Assembly (NCBI GenBank): GCA_008360975.2
Contig: CM039182.1
Span: 151,255,858 to 151,319,857, forward strand
Length of the DNA: 64,000 nucleotides
From: Lichenostomus cassidix
Taxonomy: Eukaryota; Chordata; Aves; Passeriformes; Meliphagidae
Direction: 5' to 3'
In this document: positions 51,474 to 63,074 of the stretch, one piece after another
Numbering within the stretch: position 1 is the stretch's first letter
Layout: every line of letters begins with the position of its first letter
Position numbers and translations under genes: made by a program
Notes under the pieces: model-generated
Databases searched by the model: none
The model's input: the letters and a program-made list of their open reading frames with translations, nothing else
What the model was told of the DNA's origin: nothing

Positions 51474-53314
51474 CTGCAATTTGGGAAACATTTGGGAAAA
51501 ATTTGGGAATTTTGGGACGGGAAGGGTTAAATCCCAGAGTTTTAGGGTTAAATTCCATATTTTCAGTCCCAAATTCCATATTTTCAGTACCGAAAATCCA
51601 CATTACTGCCAAAATCCCATATTTTTAGTGCCCAAATCTCACATTTCCAATCCCAAATCCCACATTTTCAAATCCACATTTTCATTGCCCAAATCCCACA
51701 TTTTTTCTTCTCAAATCCCACATTTTTGAGTGAAAAATTCCACATTTTGTAGATCCAAATTCCTCATTTTTACTACTCAAATCTCACACTTTTTGTCCCA
51801 AATCCCATAATTTCAGTGCCCAAAATCCTCATTTTCACTCCTGAATTCCACATTTTTAGTGCCAAAATCCCATACTTTTAGCACCACAAACCCCACATTA
51901 TTTTATTTCCCAAATCCCACATTTTTAGGGTCAAATTCTTCATTTTTGGGGCCAAAATCCCAAACTTTTCATGTTCAAATCCCATGTTTTTAGTGCCCAA
52001 AAGTCACATTTTATTCCCCAAATCCCACATTTTTAGTTCCCAAATTCCACATTTTTAGTGCCAAAATCCCATAATTTTAGTGCCCAAATTCCCACATTTT
52101 CAGCCCCAAATCCCATATTTTGAGCACCCAAATCCTATATTTTTAGTTCTCAAATTTCACATTTTTATTGCCCAAATCCCATAATTTCAGTGCCAAAATC
52201 CCACATTTTTTTGGCCAAAATCACACATTTTCAGCCTCAAATTCCTCCTTTTCATTGCCCAAATCCCAGATTTTTACATCTCAAATCCCACATTTTTTTA
52301 GTGCCAAAATTCCACATTTTCAGTTCCCAAATCCCACAATTTTTGTGGCCAAAATCTCACATTTTTAGTGCCCAAAATTCATCTTCTTCGTGCCCAAATC
52401 GCACATTTTCAGCCCCAAATCCCACATTTTCAGCTCCAAAATTCCACATTTTTTGTGCCAAAATCCCACATTTTCAGTCCCAAATCCCACATTTGTTTTT
52501 TCCCAAATTCCACATTTTTAGTGCCAAAATCCCATAATTTTAGTGCCTAAATTTCACATTTTTAGTGCCCAAAATTCACATTTTTAGTGCCAAAATCCCA
52601 CATTTTCAAATCCACATTTTTAGTCCCAAATCCCATATTTTGAGCAACCAAATCCCACATTTTTAGTGCCCAAAATTCACATTTTCGGTGCCAAATTCCA
52701 TAGTTTTACTTCCCAAATCCCTCATTTCCAATCCCAAATCCCACAGTTGAAAATCCAACATTTTCAGCCCCAAATCCCACATTTTCAGTGCCAAAATCCC
52801 AAATTTCAGACCCAAATTTCACATTTTTAATGCCCAAATCCCACATTTTTAGTGCCCAAAATTCACATTTTCTTTGCCAAAATCCCACATTTTTAGTGCC
52901 CAAAATTCATCTTTTTCTTGCTCAAATCCCACATTTTCAGTTCCCAAATTCCACATTTTCAGTGCCAAAATCCCATAATTTCAGTGCCCAAATCCTATAT
53001 TTTTATTGCCCAAATTTCACGTTTTTAGTGCCAAAATCCCACAGTTTTAGGGTCAAATTCTTCATTTTTAGTGCCAAAATCCCACATTTTTAGTGCCCAA
53101 AATTCACATTTTCAAATCCCAAATCCCACATTTTCTTTGCCCAAATCCCACATTTTCAGTTCCCAAATCCCACAGTTTTTAGTGCCAAAATTCCACATTT
53201 TTAGGATCAAATTCTTCATTTTTGGGGCCAAAATCCCACATTTTTAGTGCCCAAAATTCACATTTTCATTGCCCAAATCCCATATTTTTGGATCCCAAAT
53301 CCCACATTTTCAGC

Positions 53315-53352
53315 CCCAGGAAGCAGGAAACGCCCAGCTGGGAACGGAGAAC
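53315..53352 (-). pseudogene. Decoy copy 3 of RECQL4 exon A 5' edge
   Basis: Same 38 bp, identical to the exon; acceptor AAATTGCAG| kept. Confidence 0.93.
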
Positions 53353-53987
53353 CTGCAATTTGGGAAAAATTTGGGAAAATTTTGGGAAAAATTAGGAAAA
53401 CTTTGGGAATTTTGGGAGGTTTAGGGCCAAATCCCACATTTTTAGGGTGAAAATCCCACGTTTTTAGGCTCAAATTCCTCATTTTCAGGGCCAAATTCCA
53501 CAGTTTTAGGGCCAAAATCCCATATTTTTACTTCCCAAATTCCTCATTTTCAGGGCCAAATCCCACATTTTTATTGCCCAAATCCCACATTTTCAGCCCC
53601 AAACTCCATAGTTTTAGTTCCCAAATCCCACAGTTTTTAATTCCCAAATCCCACAGTTTTAGGGTCAAATTCTTCATTTTCAGGGCCAAAATCCCACATT
53701 TTTCCTGCCCAAAATTCACACTTTTACTCCCAAATCCCACATTTTTCAGCCCCAAATCCCAAATTTTCAGTGCCAAAATCCCAAATTTCAGACCCAAATT
53801 TCACATTTTTAATGCCCAAATGCCACATTTTTAGTGCCCAAAATTCACATTTTCTTTGCCAAAATCCCACATTTTTAGTGCCCAAAATTCATCTTTTTCT
53901 TGCTCAAATCCCATATTTTCAGTTCCCAAATTCCACATTTTCACTGCCAAAATCCCATAATTTTAGTGCCCAAATCCTATATTTTTA

Positions 53988-55559
53988 TTGCCCAAATTTC
54001 ACGTTTTTAGTGCCAAAATCCCACAGTTTTAGTGTTCAAATCCCAAATTTTTGGGGCCAAAATTCCACATTTTTCATGCTCAAATCCCATAGTTTTAGTG
54101 CCAAAATTCCACATTTTCAGCCCCAAATCCCACATGATTTTTAGTGCCAAATTTCACATTTTTAGTTCCAAAATCCCACATTTTCAGCCCCAAATCCCAT
54201 ATTTTTCTTGCTCAAATCCCACATTCTTTTAGTGCCAAAATTCCCCATTTTCAGCCCCAAATTCCTCATTTTCAGCCCCAAATCCCACATGATTTTTAGT
54301 GCCAAATTTCACATTTTTCTTGCCCAAATCCCACATTTTCAGTTCCCAAATCCCACATTTTCAGTTCCCAAACCCAATATTTTCAGTTCCCATATTTCCC
54401 ATTTTTAGTGCCAAAATCCCACATTTCCAACCCCAAATCTCACAGTTTCAAATCCACATTTTCAAATCCCAAATCCCACATTTTTAGTGCCCAAAATTCA
54501 CATTTTCAGTCCCAAATCCCATATTTTCATCCCAAAATTCACATTTTCATTCCCCAAATCCCATATTTTTAGATCCCAAATCCCACATTTTCAGCCCCAG
54601 GAAGCAGGAAACGCCCAGCTGGGAACGGAGAACCTGCAATTTGGGAAAAATTTGGGAAAATTTCGGGAAAAATTAGGAAAACTTTGGGAATTTTGGGAGG
54701 TTTAGGGCAAATTCCTACATTTATAGGGACAAATTCCATATTTTTAGGGCCAAAATCCCACATTTTCAGTCCCAAATTTCACATTTTCAGCCCCAAATCC
54801 CATATTTTCAGAGTCCAAATCCCACATTTTTTTAGGGCCAAAATTCCTCATTTTCAGTCCCAAATCCCACATTTTTAGTGCCCAAATCCCACATTTTCAG
54901 TTCCCAAATCCCAGATTTTTGGGGTCAAAATTCCGTATTTTTCATGCTCAAATCCCACATTTTCCAATCCCACATTTTCAGCCCCAAATCCCAGATTTTG
55001 AGCACCCAAATCCTATATTTTTAGTTCTCAAATTTCACATTTTTATTGCCCAAATCCCATAATTTCAGTGCCAAAGTCTCACATTTTCAGCCCCAAATTC
55101 CTTGTTTTCATTGCCCAAATCCCAGATTTTTACATCTCAAATCCCACATTCTTCTAGTGCCAAAATTCCACATTTTCAGCCCCAAATCCCACAATTTTTG
55201 TGGCCAAAATCCCACATTTTTAGTGCCCAAAATTCATCTTTTTCTTGCCCAAATCCCACATTTTTTTTCCCAAATTCCACATTTTCAGTGCCAAAATCAC
55301 ACTTGTTTTTAGTGCCAAATTCCCTATTTTTCGTGCCCAAAATCCCACATTTTCAGTTCCCAAATCCCAGATTTTTAGTGCCAAAATCCCACATTTTTAG
55401 TGCCCAAAATTCACATTTTTAGTGCCCAAAATCCCACATTTTCAAATCCCCATTTTCAGACCCAAATCCCACATTTTCAGCCCCAAATCCTATATTTTCA
55501 GTTCCCAAATCCCATATTTTTAGTGCCCAAAATTCACATTTTCGGTGCCAAATTCCATA
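53988..55559. repeat. 1.57-kb segment duplicated at 62,429-64,000
   Basis: At a constant offset of 8,441 bp the two segments look identical over at least 1.57 kb, including decoy exon copies 4 and 7. Similarity with scattered mismatches extends about 60 bp further left. The match reaches the window edge, so the true length is unknown. Confidence 0.92.
54596..54633 (-). pseudogene. Decoy copy 4 of RECQL4 exon A 5' edge
   Basis: Same 38 bp, acceptor kept. It lies inside the segment duplicated again at 62.4-64.0 kb. Confidence 0.93.
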
Positions 55560-56750
55560 GTTTTACTTCCCAAATCCCTCATTTCCAATCCCAAATCCCA
55601 CAGTTGAAAATCCAACATTTTCAGCCCCAAATCCCACATTTTCAGTGCCAAAATCCCAAATTTCAGACCCAAATTTCACATTTTTAATGCCCAAATTCTG
55701 TATTTTTAGTGCCCTAAATTCACATTTTCTTTGCCCAAAATCCCACATTTTTAGTGCCCAAAATTCATCTTTTTCTTGCTCAAATCCCACATTTTCAGTT
55801 CCCAAATCCCACATTTTCAGTGCCAAAATCCCATAATTTCAGTGCCCAAATCCTATATTTTTATTGCCCAAATTTCACGTTTTTAGTGCCAAAATCCCAC
55901 AGTTTTAGGGTTCAAATCCCAGATTTTTGGGGCCAAAATTCCACATTTTTCATGCTCAAATCCCATAGTTTCAAATCCACATTTTCAGCCCCAAATCCCA
56001 TATTTTTCTTGCTCAAATCCCACATTCTTTTAGTGCCAAAATTCCCCATTTTCAGCCCCAAATTCCTCATTTTCAGCCCCAAATCCCACATGATTTTTAG
56101 TGCCAAATTTCACATTTTCAGTTCCCAAATCCCACATTTTCAGTTCCCAAATCCCACATTTTCAGTTCCCAAACCCAATATTTTCAGTTCCCATATTTCC
56201 CATTTTTAGTGCCAAAATCCCACATTTCCAACCCCAAATCTCACAGTTTCAAATCCACATTTTCAGCCCCAAATCCCATATTCTGTGCACCCAAATCCTA
56301 TATTTTCATTGCCCAAATTTCTCATTTTCAGCCCCAAATCCCACATTTTCTTTGCCCAAATCCCAGAATTTCAGTTCCCAAATCCCACAGTTTTTAATGC
56401 CAAAATCCCACATTTTTAGGGTCAAATTCTTCATTTTTTGTGCCAAAATCCCACATTTTTCGTGCCCAAAATTCACATTTTTAGTGCCCAAAATTCACAT
56501 TTTCACCCCAAATCCCATATTTTTAGTTCCCAAATCCCACATCTTTAGTGCCCAAAATACCCATTTGCAGAAACAAATCCCATATTTTTTAATTTCCCAA
56601 ATCCCACATTTTCTTTGCCAAAATCCCACATTTTCAGTGCCCAAAATCCCAGATTTTTACTTCCCAAATCCCACATTTTTAGTATCCAAAACTCATCTTT
56701 TCAGAGCCCAAAATTCCATATTTTTAGTGCCCAAAATTCACATTTTCAGT

Positions 56751-57155
56751 TGGAATGATTTTTTGGGGAAAATTTTGGGATTTGGGATGATTTTTTGGGG
56801 AAAATTTTGGGAATTTGGGAAAAATTGGGAAAATTTGGGAATTTGGGATGATTTTTCCAGAAAAATTTGGGAATTTTGGGATTTGGGATGTTTTTTCCAC
56901 TAAAATTTTGGGAATTTTGGGGACTTGGGATGTTTTTTTGGGGAAAATTTTGGGAATTTGGGATTTTTTGGGGGGAAAATTTTGGGAATTTTGTGGATTT
57001 GGGATGATTTTTCTGGGAAAATTTTGGGAATTTGGGGGATTTGGAGGATTTTTCCATTAAAATTTTGGGAATTTTGAAAGAGTTTTTCAGGATTTTCCTG
57101 CTTTTCCTGGGGAAATGTGGGTTTGGATTTGGGAAGAGTCAAATCCCAGAGTTTT
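56751..57155. repeat. G-rich 405-bp block, copy 1 of 3
   Basis: Begins TGGAATGATTTTTTGGGGAA and ends near GGGAAGAGTCAAATCCCAGA. It is a G-rich + strand segment (GGGGAAAATTTTGGGAATTT) set within the C-rich array, with a unique-looking stretch CAGGATTTTCCTGCTTTTCC. The other copies are at 57,791-58,195 and 60,248-60,650. Confidence 0.9.
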
Positions 57156-57790
57156 AGGGTCAAAATTCACATTTTTAGTGCCAAAATCCCATAATTTTAG
57201 TGCTCAAATCCCACATTTTCAGCCCCAAATCCCATATTTTGAGCATCCAAATCCTATATTTTCATTGCCCAAAATTCACATTTTCAGTTCCCAAATCCCA
57301 CAATTTTAGTGCCAAAATCCCACATTTTTTCAGCCCCAAATTCCAGATTTTTAATGCCAAATTCCAGTATTTTTAGTGCCCAAAATTCCCATTTTCAGCA
57401 CCAAATCCCACATTTTTTTATTGCCCAAATCCCACATTTTCAGTTCCCAAATCCCACATTTTTGGGGCCAAAATTCCGTATTTTTCATGCTCAAATCCCA
57501 TATTTTCAAATCCCACATTTTCAGCCCCAAATCCCACATTTTTAGTGCCCAAAATTCACATTTTCATTGCCCAAATCCCATATTTTTAGATCCCAAATCC
57601 CACATTTTCTTTGCCAAAATCCCACATTTTTAGTGCCCAAAATTCATCTTTTTCTTGCCCAAACCCCACATTTTCAGTGCCCAAAATCCCCGATTTTTAC
57701 TTCCCAAATCCCACATTTTTAGTATCCAAAACTCATCTTTTCAGAGCCCAAAATTCCATGTTTTTAGTGCCCAAAATTCACATTTTCAGT

Positions 57791-58195
57791 TGGAATGATT
57801 TTTCCAGGAAAATTTTGGGATTTGGGATGATTTTTTGGGGAAAATTTTGGGAACTTGGGAAAAATTGGGAAAATTTGGGAATTTGGGATGATTTTTCCAG
57901 AAAAATTTGGGAATTTTGGGATTTGGGATGTTTTTTCCACTAAAATTTTGGGAATTTTGGGGACTTGGGATGATTTTTCGGGGAAAATTTTGGGAATTTG
58001 GGATTTTTTGGGGGGAAAATTTTGGGAATTTTGCGGATTTGGGATGATTTTTCTGGGAAATTTTTGGGAATTTGGGGGATTTGGAGGATTTTTCCATTAA
58101 AATTTTGGGAATTTTGAAAGAGTTTTTCAGGATTTTCCTGCTTTTCCTGGGGAAATGTGGGTTTGGATTTGGGAAGAGTGAAATCCCAGAGTTTT
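57791..58195. repeat. G-rich 405-bp block, copy 2 of 3
   Basis: Nearly identical to the copy 1,040 bp to the left, including the flanking AAAATTCACATTTTCAG. Confidence 0.9.
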
Positions 58196-58285
58196 AGGGT
58201 CAAAATTCCACATTTTTAGTGCCAAAATCCCATAATTTTAGTGCCCAAATTTCACATTTTCAGCTCCAAATCCCACATTTTCAGC

Positions 58286-58323
58286 CCCAGGAAGCAGGAA
58301 ACGCCCAGCCGGGAATGGAGAAC
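58286..58323 (-). pseudogene. Decoy copy 5 of RECQL4 exon A 5' edge, diverged
   Basis: Same segment with substitutions (CTCCATTCCCGGC); the acceptor reads AAACTCCAG|. Confidence 0.9.
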
Positions 58324-60247
58324 CTGGAGTTTGGTAAATTTGGGAAAATTTGGGGGAAAATTAGGAATTTTGGGATGGGAAGGGTTAAATCCCAGAGTTT
58401 TAGGGTGAAATTCCACATTTTCAGCCCCAAATCCCATATTTTTTGCCCCAAATCCCATATTTTGTCGCAAGAAATCCCAAATTTTTATTGCCCAAATCCC
58501 ACGTTTTTAGTGCTAAATTCCCACATTTTTACTTCTCAAATCCCACATTTTTAAATCCCACATTTTTCATGCCAAAATCCCATATTTTTAGGGCCAAAAT
58601 CCCATAATTTTACTTCCCCAATTTCCCATTTCCTGCCCTAAATCCCACATTTTTCATGCCAAAATCCCACTTTTTTTAGTGTCAAATTCCTCATTTTCAA
58701 ATCCCACATTTTCAGCCCCAAATTCCACATTTTCAGTCCCAAATCTCACATTTTCAGTGCCAAAATTCCATAATTTTAGTGCCAAAATCCCATATTTTTG
58801 TAATGGCAAATTCAACATTTTCAGCCTCAAATTCCATATTTTCTTTGCCCAAATCCCACATATTTTTAGTGCCAAAATCCCACATTTTTATTGCCCAAAT
58901 CTCACATTTTTAGGTCCAAATCCCACATTTTTATTGCTCAAAACTCACATTTTTCACACCCAAATATTTTTTCAGACCTTTTTTTTTTTTGCCCAAATCC
59001 CACTTTGGTTTTTTGCCAAAATCACATTTTTATTTGGTGCCAAAATCCCACATTTTCAAATCCACATTTTCAGCCCCAAATCCCACAGTTTTCATCCCAA
59101 ATCCCAGATTTTTTAAAGAAAAATTCCACATTTTTTTAGATTCAAATTCCTCATGATTAGTAGACCCAAATCCCACATTTTTCGGCCCAAATCCCATAAT
59201 TTCACTGCCAAATATCCCAAATTTTTAGTGCCAAAATCCCAAATTTCAGACCCAAATTTCACATTTTTAATGCCCAAATGCCACATTTTTAGTGCCCAAA
59301 ATTCATCTTTTTCTTGCTCAAATCCCACATTTTCAGCCCCAAATTCCACATTTTCAGTGCCAAAATTCCATAATTTCAGTGCCCAAATCCTATATTTTTA
59401 TTGCCCAAATTTCACGTTTTTAGTGCCAAAATCCCACAGTTTTAGGGCTCAAATCCCAAATTTTTGGGGCCAAAATTCCACATTTTTCATGCTCAAATCC
59501 CATAGTTTCAAATCCCACATTTTCAGCCCCAAATCCCAGATTTTCACTTCTCAAATCCCACATTTTTTTAGTGCCAAAATTCCCCATTTTCAGCCCCAAA
59601 TTCCTCATTTTCAGCCCCAAATCCCACATGATTTTTAGTGCCAAATTTCACATTTTCAGTTCCCAAATCCCACATTTTCAGTTCCCAAATCCCACATTTT
59701 CAGTTCCCAAACCCAATATTTTCAGTTCCCATATTTCCCATTTTTAGTGCCAAAATCCCACATTTCCAACCCCAAATCTCACAGTTTCAAATCCACATTT
59801 TCAGCCCCAAATCCCATATTCTGAGCACCCAAATCCTATATTTTTAGTGCCCAAATTTCTCATTTTCAGCCCCAAATCCCACATTTTCTTTGCCCAAATC
59901 CCAGAATTTTTGTTCCCAAATCCCACAGTTTTTAATGCCAAAATCCCACATTTTTAGGGTCAAAATCTTCATTTTTGGTGCCAAAATCCCACATTTTTAG
60001 TGCCCAAAATTCACATTTTCAGTTCCCAAATCCCACATTCTTTTTAATGCCCAAAATTCACATTTTCATTGCCCAAATCCTATATTTTTAGTTCCCAAAT
60101 CCCACATTTTCAGCCCAAAATCCCACATTTTCAGTGCCCAAAATCCCAGATTTTTACTTCCCAAATCCCACATTTTTAGTATCCAAAACTCATCTTTTCA
60201 GAGCCCAAAATTCCATGTTTTTAGTGCCCAAAATTCACATTTCCAGT

Positions 60248-60650
60248 TGGAATGATTTTTCCAGGAAAATTTTGGGACTTGGGATGATTTTTTGGGGAAA
60301 ATTTTGGGAATTTGGGAAAAATTGGGAAAATTTGGGAATTTGGGATGATTTTTCCAGAAAAATTTGGGAATTTTGGGATTTGGGATGTTTTTTCCACTAA
60401 AATTTTGGGAATTTTGGGGACTTGGGATGATTTTTCGGGGAAAATTTTGGGAATTTGGGATTTTTTGGGGGGAAAATTTTGGGAATTTTGCGGATTTGGG
60501 ATGATTTTTCGGGGAAAATTTTGGGAATTTGGGGGATTTGGAGGATTTTTCCATTAAAATTTTCGAATTTTGAAAGAGTTTTTCAGGATTTTCCTGCTTT
60601 TCCTGGGGAAATGTGGGTTTGGATTTGGGAAGAGTCAAACCCCAGAGTTT
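60248..60650. repeat. G-rich 405-bp block, copy 3 of 3
   Basis: Nearly identical to copy 2, 2,457 bp further right. The flank on its left is shared with copies 1 and 2. Confidence 0.9.
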
Positions 60651-61567
60651 TAGGGACAAAATTCCACATTTTTAGTGCCAAAATCCCATAATTTTCGTGC
60701 CCAAATTTCACATTTTCAGCTCCAAATCCCATATTTTCAGAGTCCAAATCCCACATCTTTTTAGGGCCAAAATCCCACATTTTCAGCCCCAAATTCCATA
60801 TTTTTAGTGCCCAAAATTCACATTTTTAGTGCCCAAAATTCACATTTTCAGTTCCCAAATCCCACCGTTTTAGGGTCAAAATCCCACATTATTTTAGTGG
60901 AAATCCCACATTTTTAGCACTCAAATCCCACATTTTTTTAGTTCCGAAATCCCACATTTTTAGGGTCAAATTCCTCATTTTTAGGGTCAAAATCCCACAT
61001 TTTTCAGGCTCAAATCCCACATTTCCAGACCGAAATCCCAGATTTTTAGTGTTGAAATCCCACACTTTTCCTGCTCAAATCCCATATTTTTGTAATGCCG
61101 AATTTCACATTTTCAGCCCCAAATCCCATCTTTTTAGTTCCCAAAATTTCACATTTTCAGCCCCAAATTTCACATTTCCAGCACCAAATTCCAGATTTTT
61201 ATTGCCCAAAATTCACATTTTCAGTTCCCAAATCCCACATTTTCAGAGCCAAAATTCACATTTTTAGTGCCCAAAATTCACATTTTCAGCCCCAAATCCC
61301 ATATTTTTAATGCCAAAATCCAGTATTTTTATTGCCCAAATCCCACATTTTCAGCCCCAAATCCCACTTGTTTTTCCCCCAAATCTCAGATTTTTATTGC
61401 CCAAATCCCACAGTTTCAAATCCCACATTTTCAGAGTCCAAATCCCACATTTTTAGTGCCAAAATTCCACATTTTCAGCCCCAAATCCCATAATTTTTGT
61501 GGTCAAAATCCCACTTTTTTAGTGCCCAAAATTCATCTTTTTACTTCTCAAATCCCACATTTTCAGC

Positions 61568-61605
61568 CCCAGGAAGCAGGAAACGCCCAGCTGGGAACGG
61601 AGAAC
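61568..61605 (-). pseudogene. Decoy copy 6 of RECQL4 exon A 5' edge
   Basis: Same 38 bp, identical to the exon; acceptor AAATTGCAG| kept. Confidence 0.93.
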
Positions 61606-63036
61606 CTGCAATTTGGGAAAAATTTGGGAAAATTTCGGGAAAAATTAGGAAAACTTTGGGAATTTTGGGAGGTTTAGGGCAAATTCCTACATTTATAGGG
61701 ACAAATTCCACATTTTTAGGGCCAAAATCCACATTTTCAGTCCCAAATCCCATATTTTTAGTGCCCAAAATTCATATTTTTAGCGCCAAAATCCCACATT
61801 TTCAAATCCACATTTTCAGTCCCAAATCCCATATTTTGAGTACCAAATCCTATATTTTTAGTTCCCAAATTTCACATTTTTATTGCCAAAATCCCATAAT
61901 TTTAGTGCCAAAATCCCACATTTTTTTGGCCAAAATCTCACATTTTCAGCCCCAAATTCCTCGTTTTCATTGCCCAAATCCCAGATTTTTACTTCTCAAA
62001 TCCCACATTTTTAGTGCCAAAATTCCACATTTTCAGCCCCAAATCCCATAATTTTTGTGGCCAAAATCCCACATTTTTAGTGCCCAAAATTCATCTTTTT
62101 ATTGCCCAAATCCCACATTTTCAGCCCCAAATCCCACATTTTCAGCTCCAACATTCCACAATTTTTGTGCCAAAATCCCACATTTTCAGACCCGAATTTC
62201 TCATTTTCAGCCCCAAATCCCACATTTGTTTTTCCCAAATTCCACATTTTCAGTTCCCAAATCCCACAGTTTTTAATGCCAAAATCCCACATTTTTAGTG
62301 CCCAAAATTCACATTTTCGGTGCCAAATTCCATATTTTTACTTCCCAAAATCCCACATTTTCAGCCCCAAATTCCACATTTTCAGTGCCAAAATCCCATA
62401 ATTTTAGTGCCAAAATCCTATATTTTCATTGCCCAAATTTCACGTTTTTAGTGCCAAAATCCCACAGTTTTAGTGTTCAAATCCCAAATTTTTGGGGCCA
62501 AAATTCCACATTTTTCATGCTCAAATCCCATAGTTTTAGTGCCAAAATTCCACATTTTCAGCCCCAAATCCCACATGATTTTTAGTGCCAAATTTCACAT
62601 TTTTAGTTCCAAAATCCCACATTTTCAGCCCCAAATCCCATATTTTTCTTGCTCAAATCCCACATTCTTTTAGTGCCAAAATTCCCCATTTTCAGCCCCA
62701 AATTCCTCATTTTCAGCCCCAAATCCCACATGATTTTTAGTGCCAAATTTCACATTTTTCTTGCCCAAATCCCACATTTTCAGTTCCCAAATCCCACATT
62801 TTCAGTTCCCAAACCCAATATTTTCAGTTCCCATATTTCCCATTTTTAGTGCCAAAATCCCACATTTCCAACCCCAAATCTCACAGTTTCAAATCCACAT
62901 TTTCAAATCCCAAATCCCACATTTTTAGTGCCCAAAATTCACATTTTCAGTCCCAAATCCCATATTTTCATCCCAAAATTCACATTTTCATTCCCCAAAT
63001 CCCATATTTTTAGATCCCAAATCCCACATTTTCAGC

Positions 63037-63074
63037 CCCAGGAAGCAGGAAACGCCCAGCTGGGAACGGAGAAC
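63037..63074 (-). pseudogene. Decoy copy 7 of RECQL4 exon A 5' edge
   Basis: Same 38 bp, acceptor kept; the counterpart of copy 4 at an offset of 8,441 bp. Confidence 0.93.
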
